A stretch of DNA of 64,000 nucleotides. Origin: Brugia malayi (lineage: Eukaryota; Nematoda; Chromadorea; Rhabditida; Onchocercidae). How positions within the stretch are numbered: position 1 is the stretch's first letter; every line of letters starts with the position of its first letter. The stretch spans positions 8,485,721 to 8,549,720 of the forward strand of contig NW_025062479.1 of the NCBI RefSeq assembly GCF_000002995.4, written 5' to 3'. The notes beneath the pieces were generated by a model. That model had not been told where the DNA came from. It saw nothing but the letters and a program-made list of their open reading frames with translations, and did not search any database. Below are positions 35,796 through 49,334 of the stretch, piece after piece. The position numbers were made by a program, and so were the translations under genes.

Positions 35796-38103
35796 AAAAT
35801 TAAATTGCTCCTCAAATGACATCGTAGTTGAAACACCATCAATAGCGATCAATAAGATACAAGAAATTATTATCCATAAACGGGCTAAACAACCGATAAA
35901 TTTCTTACCAGGCTAAGCTGATAAATGAACATGTAAAAAAAAAAAAAAAAAAAACGAGCGTCACACTTTTGCTTCTAAGTGTGTAAAATAGTAGACGAGA
36001 TATTTAACGTAATACTACAATGTATGCAGAAGTAATAACTCATATCAGAATTTCATTTTAAAAAAAATAAGTACCAAATTACAAAATAGCTTGCGACTGA
36101 ATCTACGATTATAGAAAAATCATAAAAATATTTAGCAGTACTAGTGAAGTAAAATTAATTTTCATTAATCTATTGAGAAATTTGTGCTAATCACGAAATC
36201 TCTAAATATCTGAGTGAAAATGTAAAGAATGGAAATGTTGCACTAATATCAGAATGACGATCAAATTCTTATCAATGATATCGTGGCCAAATGTGTTGTC
36301 ACAAGTAGGAAGAAGAATGAAGAATGCTTACAATAGTTACGAGAAACGAAACCTGAAATGTTGCACTGGTACCGAATTGTGGATCATAAAATAGCATCAT
36401 TAACTGGAAGCAAATGCTTCTACAGTTTTCAACAAACTGAAAAGCTAATGGTTTCTCATCCACGTTCTTCCTTCTTTTCCAATGAGAGAAGCAAATCCTC
36501 CCTGATATGAACGGTTTTGTATGTTTAATGATTCATTGCATCACTCTATGAACATTTCTATTCACTGCTGCTGCTGCTTCAATGATTCTTGGCTTCGACC
36601 GCGTTGAAGGGAACATGTAATGCTTATTGATTACGTTATTTCTCCTATGCGCGATTTCCCAAAAAACCAAAAAATTTGTTCCCATTTCGGTGAAAAAAGA
36701 AATCTCGATCATGTCATCCAAAAATGATCATTTTTATAACAATTTGGAAAAAAAGTAGTTAATTGATCAAAAAATCTCCAATTTCACAATTTGTATAGGA
36801 AATAGATCCAACTAAATGAGAAATGATTTTTCATAATAACATCATGACATAAATAGTTAATGACAATTTATTGATGGAAGACTTTTTTTATATTTTAAAA
36901 ATCGATAAATGTAAATTTTGGTTGAATGCTTCTCTGTTACTGATATTATGTCGTCCAAAAATTTCCGAATCCGATAACTCTATATTTCCTTCATTTTCGA
37001 TTACTTTTTTATTTTCAGTAAAACTTCATCGGTTACAAATTCGATTTCTGATTGTTGGATTTAGAAATTACCAAAAATGTCCATTTTCGTGATATCGAAC
37101 CTAAAAGTAATGATAATGAATAACCCGAAGTTTAGTCTGCTCATTTTACTAAGAAGGAGTGCTTATTATCACTCATAATTTAAGCCATAACGAAGAGGCA
37201 TGCGTCTATTTATCTTTTCGTCTTGCAACTTTCCGCGCGCTGTGTGCATTTCGCTTGCTCTGAAATACTGCATCATATCACTGCATGAAATGATTGCGGA
37301 AATTTAAACGATTACGCATCATTTGTTAATCTCTCCTCTTCAATTATATTTATTTCACTCATAAATTTGACAGAAACTTTATCAAATTTTGCTGCAAATT
37401 CCAAATTAACCAAACGTTATCCGCTATAATCCATTTTCCGTTTGGATTGCTTACTGAAACTTAACTGCTATAAAAGAAATGAAAAAATGATGCCAGCCAT
37501 CCAACCACTTTTTTATTCCTCTTTGATTATTGTAAATCCAGAAAATACTTTTAAACAACATTTAGGATTTCTCAAATTAAATCCTGGACTTAGTTTCAGC
37601 ATTAATTGCTTGAATGTAGCACATGAAAGTGCGTGCACTTCAATCTTCCGTTATTTGATTGTGCATTGCTTGAGAAGCACTTCATATAATTGCACCAAAT
37701 CAGATCAGATAGATACATTGAGAATTTTATTGTAATGAACTCTTTTATTCACTACATTATTGCAAAACATGAAGACATGAGTCGAACAATCGAAATGAAT
37801 TGAATTCCACAAATTTTAATTCTACATAATACACGTATTGATGTTTGCATGAAATTATATTTCAGAAAAACAGGTAGAGCTAAGAGGAAAGCAAATTATG
37901 CAATGCATCATAATTTTGTACAGTTGAATTTCAAAAAATCTTTTAGATATAAGCACAAGTTTAACAATTACTACATTACGTGGGACAACAAAATTTAAAG
38001 TGAAACCTAGATAATATACTAAAATTGACAAATCAGAAGTTATGGGTGAACATACACAAAAGTGACTATTTTTCTTACCAGTAAGTAATTTTATCATCCA
38101 AAT
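35796..38103. other. Intergenic, no gene seen
   Basis: AT-rich with a poly(A) run at 35937-35954. Open frames here (for example 36533-36721 minus and 37442-37735 plus) lack splice partners or domain character. Confidence 0.5.
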
Positions 38104-38809
38104 TTACTTCTGTGATTTAATATCAACTATAGTTACTTTAACATCAGTTATAGCAATCATCGTAGTCGTGCAGTGTTCCAGTTCTTTATCAAATTTATTG
38201 ATCATTATCAGCATATATATAACAGCTAGGAGACCTGATGTGTACAGTGAAGCCATAAGCACAGCTACTAATCTGAAATAAGGGTGTCTGAAACAGAACT
38301 TATGCTGTAGAAACTGCAACTTTTGAAAACGCAATCTCACTAATTTTAATGGATGTCTTAATTAAGTTGAAATTTTCAACATGGATTTTTGAAATTATGG
38401 AAATAATCGAAATGGTATACATGCTTAATCCTTCCATAATTTTATTTTGAAACTCTATTAACCAGTGTACTGGGAACAATTTAATTTTTGCTGATAAAAA
38501 AATGCATTTCAGGAATGACATGCATATATTGCCTGAAGACTTATAGTATCATCTTTAAATTGCCCTGTTTAATTTATTCATTCTTGAGAGTCGAATATTT
38601 ATCAGAATTTGAAAAGAGCAAAAATGGTAGCTAATTGCTTACCCTGTCATCATATAAAACAAAATAGCATGATGTTGTGCGTAAATGAGATAAATGAGCG
38701 AATAAGCTAACAGTAGGCTTATAACGACACTGAGTTGAAATTTTGTTAAAGGACAAATGTTCCAGGCTTGCTGTGGCTTCGAGTCCGTCACCGTTGAACT
38801 GTCGTGCAT
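38104..38809 (-). CDS. Small membrane protein (116 aa, 2 exons)
   Basis: Exons 38809-38643 and 38287-38104 on the minus strand join in phase 2 (donor GG|GTAAGC, acceptor TTTCAG) to 351 nt. The product has a short polar N-terminus, a hydrophobic segment (KFQLSVVISLLLAYSLIYLI), a further apolar stretch (AILFYMMTG) and a long second membrane helix (LVAVLMASLYTSGLLAVIYM), then a Thr/Ile-rich tail ending IKSQK. It could be a complete small two- or three-pass protein or the 3' half of a larger one. An AATTTCAG acceptor at about 38925 with a roughly 115-nt leader makes the ATG at 38809 plausible, but an overlapping ATG at 38831 opens another 66-codon frame. Family not recognised. Confidence 0.55.
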
Positions 38810-38820
38810 ATGGCATATGA

Positions 38821-38858
38821 ATACGTCGCATATATAGGTAGATATATATGCGACGTAT
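38821..38858. promoter_or_regulatory. Perfect 16-bp hairpin in the 5' leader
   Basis: ATACGTCGCATATATA (38821-38836), loop GGTAGA, TATATATGCGACGTAT (38843-38858), no mismatch. It lies 12 nt upstream of the start codon at 38809 on the minus strand, next to a GATA/TA microsatellite (38856-38891). In RNA it would place a stable stem immediately before the start. Confidence 0.6.
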
Positions 38859-39034
38859 ATATATATATAGATAGATAGATAGATATAGATATCTTTTTCA
38901 GCAATTTTATTAAACAATTTTCTTCTGAAATTAAATAAGCCATCAAAATATAATACAGCTATGGTAATTATAAGAATTAAAGAATAGAAAAAGAATTTTG
39001 TCCTTAATTACATAGTTTTGATTAACGGAGTTGA

Positions 39035-39557
39035 TCAGATGAGACGCCCGAAGAAACATTTCTTATAGCATTGTCCACATTCATCGTCAGCACATTTCAA
39101 TTCGAAATCAGGAAAAACAAGTTTATAGACAGACAATTTTAAAGGATTGTTATAACTGATAAGTGGATGATGTTCATTAGGATTAACATTTTCTTTTATT
39201 CACTAACAGTAGAAAAGCTATTCAAACTCTTTCAATTCTAAGTATATTTTCAAAACTTATGACTCGAATCAGTTCATTTTTTCAAGTCCTATATCCTATT
39301 ATAACCTTAACCATAAAAAGTCATGTCGCATATTCTACTTTCTTGAACTATAAACTTACTACCGCTGTTCCTCCTAAATTTGAATGAAAATCTAAGCATG
39401 GCTGAAATTTTATAAAATTTTCTATGATCCACGTTATTCATGAAAATCCGATATCTTTAACCCTTTGTTGCATTATTCAGTGATGCGTTGAAGTATGCTG
39501 AACATCAACATAAATAAATGAGCAAATAAACTGATTCATAAGCGCAAATATAAATAA

Positions 39558-39604
<47 letters not shown>

Positions 39605-39984
39605 TGTGCATATATTCTTCAAATGATTAAATAATTTACGTACTATTTATATATACTATTATTTCAATGATTAAGTAATAGTATATATAATATGTAATAC
39701 GAATTAAATAAATGGACGAATACTGTTGATCATTTGACTTGTTCTCTTTAACAGTTTTACAGACAGTAAGTTTTATTCTTGATGTAATATGAACAACCTG
39801 CAAAACTTATGATATTTACAGATGGCATCTATTATAATTTTATTCTTAATTAGCTGATTAAAATTTATTTCACTCACTTTATTAGCTTTTGTACGGGTAG
39901 AATTTTTTCGGAAGCATTTTTGATCCTGCTATGCGCCATCGAAACGAAATGTTCATTTAATAGGAAAAAGTAAATATACTTCAT
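39035..39984 (-). CDS. Putative small secreted Cys-rich peptide (75 aa, 2 exons)
   Basis: Exon 1 39984-39878 and exon 2 39155-39035 join in phase 2 (donor GTGAGT, acceptor CACTTATCAG), giving 228 nt. The N-terminus MKYIYFFLLNEHFVSMA resembles a short signal peptide. The C-terminal third has four cysteines spaced C-x5-C-x2-C-x3-C (KCADDECGQCYKKC) before FFGRLI and TGA. This layout suits a secreted disulfide-bonded peptide, but no named family fits. The 722-nt intron contains a (TA)n microsatellite and a second strong acceptor (TTTTGCAG near 39800) that would give an early stop, so an alternative form is possible. The next gene's acceptor lies about 110 bp downstream. Confidence 0.45.
39561..39599. 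repeat. (AT)n microsatellite
   Basis: About 39 bases of alternating A and T within the intron of the peptide gene. Confidence 0.9.
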
Positions 39985-42900
39985 AGCTATCTTTTTTCAT
40001 AAGTAAAATGTTTCGGTTCGTGCTACATAATGCTTGTGAATGAAAATTTATATTCATGATAAAAAAAAGTGTAAACAAGCGCTATTTGCAGCAATGCAAA
40101 ACAGAGGAGTGCACTCGTTCTTAGTTAATGATTTATTGGTACTGATAAAATTTCAACATCACGAGTGAATAATATATCACGGATAAAACTATGAATTTGA
40201 ACTATTTTAATGCTCTATTCAGTCTGAACAATTCGATGTTCAATATTAGGGGTCGGAAAATATGAAACGACAAAATGAATAATGTGAAGTGGTGTGCTAT
40301 CTTCCGCTGTGAGTGATAAAAAGAGATAGTTTGATACATGGCTGAGAATTTTCCGAAGTTTTTGCTAAGTCGGAACAAATACTACAGTATATCTGATTAT
40401 GGGAAAATTAGCAAGCAAGTGATCCAATATGAAAACGCTTGATGTCATGTCATTATCGCTCAGTGGTCATGAAAATCTTATTATATACCTTGTAAAAGTG
40501 GTAAATTGTAACGAAATGATGAAAACAAAAAATGTCTGAATCTGCTGTATTAATCATTAAATAAGGTCAATATGGTGACCAGTTGTACAACTCCATTCAA
40601 ATGGATTACGAAGCGGAGAAAAAATTCAAAGTGCAGCACTCAAAACAATGATAAAATTTAACGATTAAACAATTCACCATACTGTACAATGAAAATAAAA
40701 TAGGACAACACCTCACCACCACCAATCACTACTTCCTTTCAACAGCGCTTAGACGCAGTTTTAACGTCCAACACTGCTCATTCATAAACACATACCACGA
40801 ATATTTTACATGCAAACATCACATTCGCATGTATACAGATGCATACCCAACATACACGCACGCACACACATACACACAACACACACACGCACGCACAGAC
40901 CACGCACAGATACATACACAAATACATACATGAGTATACCCAGCAATATAATTTTTGAAAGAACCGGTTTAAATCTAAATATCTAACAGTTTTATTTTCT
41001 TATTACTAGAACATAATCTTACCCAGTCAGTGTTATCGGCAGATTTATTTTATTTTATTTATTTATTTTTTTGAGTTTCCGTCAATTCATTTCTATTATT
41101 AGTAAAAATATTACCAATCAAATTTATTTCATTAAAATTTCATTTGGATTCAAATTAGTTATTAATAGCTAACAAGAAGCATGTTTCTTTTCTATAATCT
41201 TAGCGCTATGAATAACATGATGAGAGTGATAATTAATTATGATAACGCTATGAGAAAGAAATAATGAAAATTCTCCATTTTCAATCAGAAACATTTAATA
41301 CGAGGATAAATGTTTAAAAGCATTTTGAATCAAGTCGTTTAATGCAGGTGAATTAGCTAACTGATTTTGATTTTAATCAATCTAATTCTTGAAGAAAATC
41401 AATAATTTTTTCTAGAAGTTAGAGTAATTTCTCATTCTTTAGGTCGTATTAATTTTACATTGTAATATAATAGTTAAAGAAAATAAATTTAAATTTCAGG
41501 AATTATTATTTTTTCCACCATTCCTGTATTAAGCTGAAAATAAAGCATACTGACAGATGGGTTATTTTAAATGTTTGTAAGTGTTTGATAAATAAACTCA
41601 CGAAAAAATGATGATACTTTAGTGTTGAAAGTACTCACGGTTATCTATCAAATCAAAAGTGCTGTTCCATGCACACTTGTTTACTTGCTTTGTAATCATA
41701 AAAAACGTTTGTTGTTTTAATTTTAATTTTCCAGACAAAGTACTTTTCAATTTTTTTATCAAATGCTGCAAAAATGTTTGCATATGCATTTGGAATAAGC
41801 ATCTAAAAAAATCATAAAATATGCAAAAAATGAAGTAGCATTATTCAAAAGAGAAAAAAAAATTGGAACTTCCTAAATTTTTAGCAGAGGTACATTTCAT
41901 AATGATATGAAGTGTAATTCAATGACAAAAAATTGATCTTGCTGCAAAACAATCGTAAACTGCAGTCGAATGACAGGAAGACCAGCACCGAAACAAGTTT
42001 TTTTTTTTTTCCTTTTCTGATACACTCAAATCTCTTCCTTGAAAACTAAATTTCAAATGTGTCTACATAATGATTCTTGCAATGTAATTTGTGTTACAAT
42101 ATTACAACGCTGAAAGACTTTCTTGTAATGTAATGATTCATCTAATGATTGAAAAAGATTTCTTGAATTCCTAGCACTGCTGATTATTTTGGTGTGTTTT
42201 TTCTAAAGCCGCTTTTTAAAATGCATTCACATTGCGAAATACTTTGATGCAAAATAACCAGTGGAAAATAGTTCAGTATTATCAGTTTTTGCTGTTAATT
42301 CCTAAAAAGGAAATTTTTTTATCGCTAACCTCTTTTAATACGTGAGAAACATCTTTGTAAAAGAAAATAAAATACAAATTATATTTTATTAAATGATGAC
42401 AATTGAAGGTACAAATCAAAAAATAATAATAATAATATAAATGAAAATAATGAAAGAACATTAAAGGGTGAAACTGAAAGATTTATTGACAAGGATACCT
42501 CATTTGACATTAAATATTATAGTAATAAATGAAAATGATTTTTGTCGTTCACTTTATATGAATGCTATTTATGCATGTCGAGAGTAGCTTAAAAATATCA
42601 AATAACACTGAGAGATTGGATATGAGTTTAGCACCATAAGATATCGTGCTGTAGCATGCTGAGTCCTCAAATCTTTGAGAGAAAGGATATTAAGAGCAAG
42701 AATGTCAGCTACATTTACCTCTAGCACAACTTTTACTGACAAAAAAAATAAATGTATTTATCATCTGACTAAATAAAATTTTCGAAATCGGGCAATATAA
42801 AATCCGAAATTTCATACAAAGATCAAGTAGTCTTTCTATAATGTTGGACTGAAAATCAATTTCCTCAAAATAAAAACTGCAACATAATGTAATTTTTATG

Positions 42901-45900
42901 GGTCAAAATTCGTAACTTATGGAAAATTTCTAATTCCCATTCTTGTTCGAGAAAATAAATTTTTCATTCACTATGAGTTAATTTGCAAAGATGTTTAGCA
43001 TTAATTAATACAGTAGGTACTAAACACGATTGAATAGATGAACTTAAATGAAATTGGACAGGAGAAAATTATTATTTAATATATTTTATTAATGTGAAAT
43101 TTGGAAAAGCATTATTATTTCAAGGAACTGTTGATTTGCACTGCATTTTACATTGAGCGATAGAAAAACAGTCTTTCTGGAGTTCAACAGAATTTTTGAG
43201 AAAAATATAGAAATGATAATGATTAGAGCACTGAATAGTTTACACGGTCTATAAAAATTCATTCAGAAATATTTTTCCGTTATCAGGCTAAACCAAAAAT
43301 GAGCGAATGGATTCTAGAAAATATTCTGAAAGTCCTTTTAAAATAATACAATAAAAAGATTTGTGTTGGTTGTAACGTTTTTTGCTTACTCATTTATTTA
43401 AAAATCAAAATTAGATTGCTCAGGGCAAAAAAAAAAAAATCGAAGGTTCTAATCAGATTGAAAGAAATGATTTTACTGTTTATAATGAAGTATTGTGCTA
43501 TCAGTAACAAAATTTTGCACGTAGATTATTCAATAACAATTAAAAAATGCTGTGTTTCGAAAAATTCGGTTAATTCAAAAGCAAAAAAAATCATAAAATT
43601 GCTGAACAGACATCTTAATCAATTTGCTTATTTTTCAAATTGTGTAATTACATTTGGTAATATCAGCTTTCAACCAATTCAGAGTTCACAAGTAAGGAAT
43701 TTATAATAAAAGTTAAATCATGCTATGTGGGATAACGATAAGGTGTATCAATTTATCAATTGTGTCCAAGATTCGATTCTCCCTTCTACATCTTGCAGAA
43801 GTATTTCTGGAACGGTTTTATTGAAAGGTTGAGAAGAGTGTTCGCCGATAATTTAAATAAAACAAAACATTTCAAACTTACTTTTGCGTATAATTGAAGG
43901 AGCTTACCAATAAGGCATTTGGCTTATAAAAAATAATCATTCCTACAGCTTTTTTAAGATCCTTTAATTATTCCATTTTATATTCTGCTTAATGTTACTT
44001 AAAAGAGATATTCCTGATTTATGAACTGTGCACTGTGAAAGAATGCCGATATTTCCAAGATTCAAGACTTATTTGATATAGTTATAATCTTCCTGGCTAG
44101 AAGTTTAATTTGTTTAAAATAGAGAAGAATTAAGTTTTTCGAGTAAAAATTTCATTTAAACTGCAAATCTCTAAATAAAGTCTTTTGCTTTCTTCTTTGT
44201 TTAACGAAAATTTGTTGATAACAAAAACTATGCATATATATTCGTTTTTCTACAGAAAACAAGTCCTTTTTTACAACCGATGTATGGTGACAATATCAGT
44301 GCATGACGATCGTCTATTAATGTACATTCTAAATTCTTTATCAATTCAACCGCAATTCTAAGGCAAAACAAAGGGCTATTCATGATTTGAACACAAAAGA
44401 GATTTGTGATATGCATTTCTGCCTTATTTGAAATCTTTGAAGTCCTTTTCAATTGCAAAATTGTTAATCATGATGGCAAAATGGAATGTGTTCTTAATGT
44501 TTAATAGAAAAATGATAAAACATGCGAACTGACATAGCAAGGATGTGTTATCAGTTGTGCCAGTTTACGTTTTACCATCTTTTTGCTGTCAGATGACAAG
44601 TGGTAAGTAAAATATTCATTGTGCAACAAGATATCTGGATTGTAGAAATGCTCTGGGATTAAAAAAATCCGCAATTCAGCAAAAAGTGAATGATATTTTT
44701 CACCATTAAATTATTATCGAATTTTTCTATGTAAACACGGTGAGACCCGTTGATCAGTAGCTAAGACAAACCTCCATCCACTGTGCTACATTTTCTTCAT
44801 ACAAATAGTGTTACAAGCATCTATGAAAAATCATTAACAAGAAATAAAATGAAATTTCATGAAATAGAAACATTGTAGAAATTTAGAAATTTTGAGATTA
44901 AACGATTAGAATTGCCATTTAATCTAGCGGAGATATATTTAAGAAAACGTATTGTGTTGCGTATTAAAATAATACATAATTAGGGAATAAATTTGAATTT
45001 TAATTTAAATGCTAGTTCTTAATTGTAATTTACTGTTCGTATGCTCAAGCCATTTTGTACCTATTTTCTTCTAATGAAGAGGGAAGCAAATGAAAATTTA
45101 GGAATTTCTAAAGAACACTGTAAGATAAAATATGTGTCGTAGTTTTAATGGAAATGCTTTAGCAACAATAAAATATTGCAGAAATTGAAAAACAGACAAT
45201 ATTGATGGCACTGCTTTTCAATTTAACTTCAGTTAATTTTAACAATAGCGCATTTTATTAGCAATCATACATTACTTTAGGAAGTTATGGAATTTTTAGA
45301 AATCATCAATAATTGCTAATTAAAGAATGAGCGACAAGATTTACTGAACAATGCTAATGACAGTTCACTAACTACGCTTCATAGACTTTTTAATCTTGTA
45401 GATAACAATATCATGTGCAAACAATTTGCATCTAAAAAACAAATCATAGTAGATAGTGCTAATAAGTTTATGAATGTAATTTAACCACTTTCCAGCATGA
45501 AATTTAAACTTTGTCAAAAAAGTAGGTCAAATCGATTTTGTCCTAAATTTTGTCGGTTAAATAATAGTTATATGATAATTCAACGGATCCTGTTTTACAA
45601 TTCTCTCACAAATTATTTCATCCCATATCTGACTACAAAAATTTTAATTTTTACTTTTAAATGATTATTTTTTAAAGCTTTAACCTTACCATTATCGGCA
45701 AATTTATAAATTCGACCAGTAAAAAAAAATATCTGAATATTAGATGATTTATATTAAAAAATTAAATATGGGGTAAAGCTTGACTTGTTAACTGCATCAT
45801 ATTTTATTAAGTAATAGTTCACACTGAAAAGTGATTTCAAACCAGCCTTAAACTTACGCATTTTTTTTAAAGGTGGAATCGATGCAAAAAATAAACTCTG

Positions 45901-47999
45901 ACATGAATTTGAAGGATGAAATTGCTAATTAAATGTTTGCACTTAGCATCCCTTTGCAATTATAACAAACTCACGAATTATAAAATAATAAAAATATTCT
46001 CTTATTTCCGAGGAAACACAACCTAAATTCAAAGGAAATCATTTCAAAAAAAAAATTTTTTTAATCTAATGGAAAAGATTTGTTTTAATTATTTAGGAAA
46101 ATCAACTGTTGTCGGAAAAATCATTAAGGAAAAGGTTTCGAAATATTATTTAATTGAAAGTTCGAATTTTGAGAACGAAATTTTACAATTACTTTTACAT
46201 TAAATGTCTACAAACATCAAAAATTAAGGGATAAAATTATTTTCCAGGTTGTCTCGAGAAATCCTGATATTTGGTGTTTCCACCGATTAAGTAATCAACT
46301 TTCTTTTCCTTTAGGATTATAAATCTTTAATAATATTAAGGTATTCTTAAAGATTTGAGAAATCTTTTTCTTCAAAATTTTTCTGAAGGAAATGATGAAA
46401 AATTATTTTCATTAAGAATTTGTATGCAATACATCTTAAAATTAGTGCTGCCTTGGTTTATTGAGATTCATCGGCAGAAAAGGGATAATTGGCAACCAGT
46501 TTATAAATCAAAAATTTCAACAACTTAATACAAATCATTTAATTTCAAAACTTACTTTGTTAGGAAAAGAAGTCTGCGATAAACACGACTGCTTATATAT
46601 ATTTTTTTCTATAAATTTGCAAAATGTTTGAGTAGGATACGACAAGTACGTGTTCCATAACGCTACAGAGCGATCCGATATTAATTCGAGGCTATAAATC
46701 TACCTGATCGAAAACTAATTTTTGTGCCGCTTACCATCCTCCTTCCTCGCCGAACTTATCCGTAGGCATTTAATCTTTTTGATTTTTCTTTGATGATGCC
46801 TAACTGTCACTACATTAACTAAAAGTTAGAAATTAAGTTTCAAAAGAGATTTTTGGTTTATAAAATTGGTAGGCAGTTAATTTTGTAGGAAAAAAGAGAG
46901 ATATTTGAGATCAGCCTTTCCTCGGATTCCTTTGCCCTTTTGACACAAAAAGTGATTTTAATTTCAGGAGGATTTTTTTAGTCAGCATATTTTATAATAA
47001 TAATGAGTTGAGGAAAAAGAACAAGTTAGCCAAAGAAAAACTGATTTGCTGCTTTAAGGGAAAGTAATTAATTTAAATTTATGGAGTTTGAGTTTTCAGA
47101 AATATTGAAGGTATAATTCTGTATAAAGACTAAAATTCTTTGATCTATGTTTAAAAGTTTAAGAAATTGTTGGTTTCGGATTTATTTGTTTCATTTATAT
47201 GATTATCGAGCAGCTGCAAATTTCTTCTCATCATTTTAGATTGTGCTAATTAGCAAAATACTTGAGAGACAAAGAGTATAAGTGCATATTCTTATGCAGT
47301 TTATGAAAATGATGCCAATTGAATATATATTTCAAATACGTATGTTGCTTGAGCAATTGTAAAAATCAAAAAAGCTAGTCTGCAGTTAAATAGGCCTCAG
47401 TTATGATAGGTCACTTCTTCATGAATACTTAAATTTATAAACTAAATTTTTTCCTTGATTTTAAACCATATCGCTTAAAATTTTATTCATTAATGCTGAA
47501 TAGATGAGTTGTAATTGCCAAAGTGCAAAATACATTACCAAATAATTATTTACTAGCTAAGACGTTGTGATTAATTTGGAAAGAGTCATCTGAAAAGAAA
47601 ATTATCTCAAATAGATTTCAAATTTATAACAAATGCATCTTTCAAAAAAAAAAAAATAAATAAATAAATAAAAAGAATATGGTACTAAAGCAATAATTTT
47701 TCCTTCATAAAATTAAATACTTAATGTGATGAAATTTAGCAAATAGAGAGAGAATAAGTCATAAAATATATTTTATGGGTAATTGTTGAGAATTTTCTGA
47801 ATAATTAGTAAGATAACGGCGTTCTACACAATTATATTATCAGTTGACAATTTCATCAAGAATTTCTTTGCCCAAACGCCAAAACAAAACAAACTCGGTT
47901 TTTTAGAATTTAAAATTTTTTTATCGGTTTTAAATCCAAGAGAATTTTTGTTGTTCCCAGAATTCCACATAGTATCTAGTCAACAATTTGCAAGACGTT
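39985..47999. other. Long gene-poor stretch
   Basis: About 8 kb of AT-rich DNA with no gene I can assemble. Isolated exon-like items are a minus-strand ATG segment at about 46737-46773 (MPTDKFGEEGG then GTAAGC) and a plus-strand CTGTCAG|ATGACAAGTG|GTAAGT near 44590. The frame at 43416-43706 looks composition-driven. Confidence 0.45.
40853..40931. repeat. CA-rich microsatellite-like tract
   Basis: Degenerate ACACAC/ACGCAC/ATACAC repeats on the plus strand. It is distinct from the TA-type repeats elsewhere. Confidence 0.8.
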
Positions 48000-49313
48000 T
48001 TAATATCCAGGTGCGGTGCGTGGTGGTGGACAATGATCGCATGAACCAGCTATACCAGCAACTCCCATCTCACCACGTAACCCTGGTGCTCCGGGATTTC
48101 CTGCAGCACCGGCAGGTCCTGCATCCCCAGGCAACCCTGGAGTTCCAGGAACAGTACTTCCTGGTGAGCCAGGCAGTCCTGGTGGTCCTGCTGACCCTAT
48201 CGGTCCAACTGGTCCTGGCAGGCCGGAAGTCCCAGCTGTCTCTGTAATTTGTCCAGGTGAACCGGCTGGTCCAGGTGGCCCCATTTCACCTACTGCTCCG
48301 GGTGGTCCTTGTGGTCCGGGTAGACCTGGTGGTCCTGGTATTGGAGGCTCGCCGTTCTTTCCTGGTGTGCCAGCTTGTCCAGGTGGTCCCTTGGGCCCAA
48401 TTGGACCTGGTGGTCCTGCTGGTCCTTCTGGACAGTTGAAGCAAAAGTCCTCGGGTTTCGGCATAGCATCTGGTGCGGCATCCTGCCCTGGGATACCATC
48501 GTTACCTGGTGTTCCATCAGCTCCTAAAAATAATCTCTTTCAACCTTTCAATTATAGTTTAAAAGTTATAAAGATTTGAAAGTTGTACCGTTCAGCCATG
48601 TTTCGTTAAAATGAGAAGATTGAGATTTATATTTGAAACATCTGAACCATCTTTTATAGATCACTGATGACATACCTTTCTCACCATCATTTCCTGGAGA
48701 TCCTAGAGGTCCCGCATTTCCAACACCGCAACTGCAGCACTGATCTTCACCTTGCAAATTTTGTGGTGAAGTCTTAACACCAGCATCAGTTGGTAAATAT
48801 CCTGCAACACTATTTAAATAGGTCCCTGTGCCACGTGCTCGAGCTGATTTTCGACCTGTTCTTCCTGCACTACGATAACGCGCTTCCCGTTTTAATCTTC
48901 CTTGCAAACCAGTAGCTTCCTCAACCTAAAATAAAGACTTTCTCTAGTTATTTTAATTATTTAATATCTAATTCTTAAAAATTCCACCAAATCACATGAA
49001 AAATTCTCGATTTCCAGCACTTGTGTGCTATTGCTGCAATTGAATCAGAAAATAAAGTAAATTTTTTTAGAAACTTCAAAGGTAAGCTATGAATTACAAT
49101 TCGATATTCATTCCATAGCCCATCAGTTCTATATTTGCAAAAATCTAATTCTCCTGCCAATGATGATTGCACATGTTGCACATAATTGTACAACATTGGT
49201 ACGGCAACAATTGCCGTCAATGTCGCAACAGTGGAAATTGCGATCCCAAAGAATGCTGAACGTCGTAACCCATCTGCTTCTACTTTCTTCAACTCCTCAC
49301 ACTCGATTCCCAT
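48000..49313 (-). CDS. Nematode cuticle collagen (329 aa, 3 exons)
   Basis: Exons 49313-49098, 48925-48676 and 48523-48000 join in phases 0 and 1 to 990 nt. Residues 1-72 carry the cuticle-collagen N-terminal domain, with a membrane-spanning segment ([19 protein letters not shown]) that anchors or signals during secretion. A basic stretch follows ([23 protein letters not shown]) with RxxR-type sites for subtilisin-like processing. Gly-X-Y blocks are separated by cysteine pairs: CCSC, CFNC and a terminal CDHC that should form interchain disulfides and cross-links. The Gly-X-Y repeat is broken near GEPPIPGPP and [11 protein letters not shown]. The length is typical of the family. The product would be secreted from hypodermis into the cuticle. 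The member is not assignable to a named col gene. Confidence 0.93.
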
Positions 49314-49334
49314 TCTGTGCTGCAAATATTTATA
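49314..49334 (-). promoter_or_regulatory. Probable spliced-leader acceptor of the collagen gene
   Basis: On the minus strand ATAAATATTTGCAG is followed by CACAGA and then ATG at 49313, a 6-nt leader. A strong 3' splice site with no upstream coding exon, this close to the start, is the usual sign of SL trans-splicing in nematodes. Confidence 0.6.

Noticed and set aside
44588..44605. CTGTCAG|ATGACAAGTG|GTAAGT micro-exon
   Set aside because: Splice signals look good, but no second exon on the plus strand continues it.
46737..46773. MPTDKFGEEGG followed by GTAAGC as a first exon
   Set aside because: No partner exon in phase was found downstream on the minus strand before the next features, so it remains an isolated match.
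48290..48517. Alternative open frames across the collagen third exon, both strands
   Set aside because: They are shadows of the Gly-Pro-rich coding frame; only the minus frame ending at 48000 gives Gly-X-Y and splices correctly.
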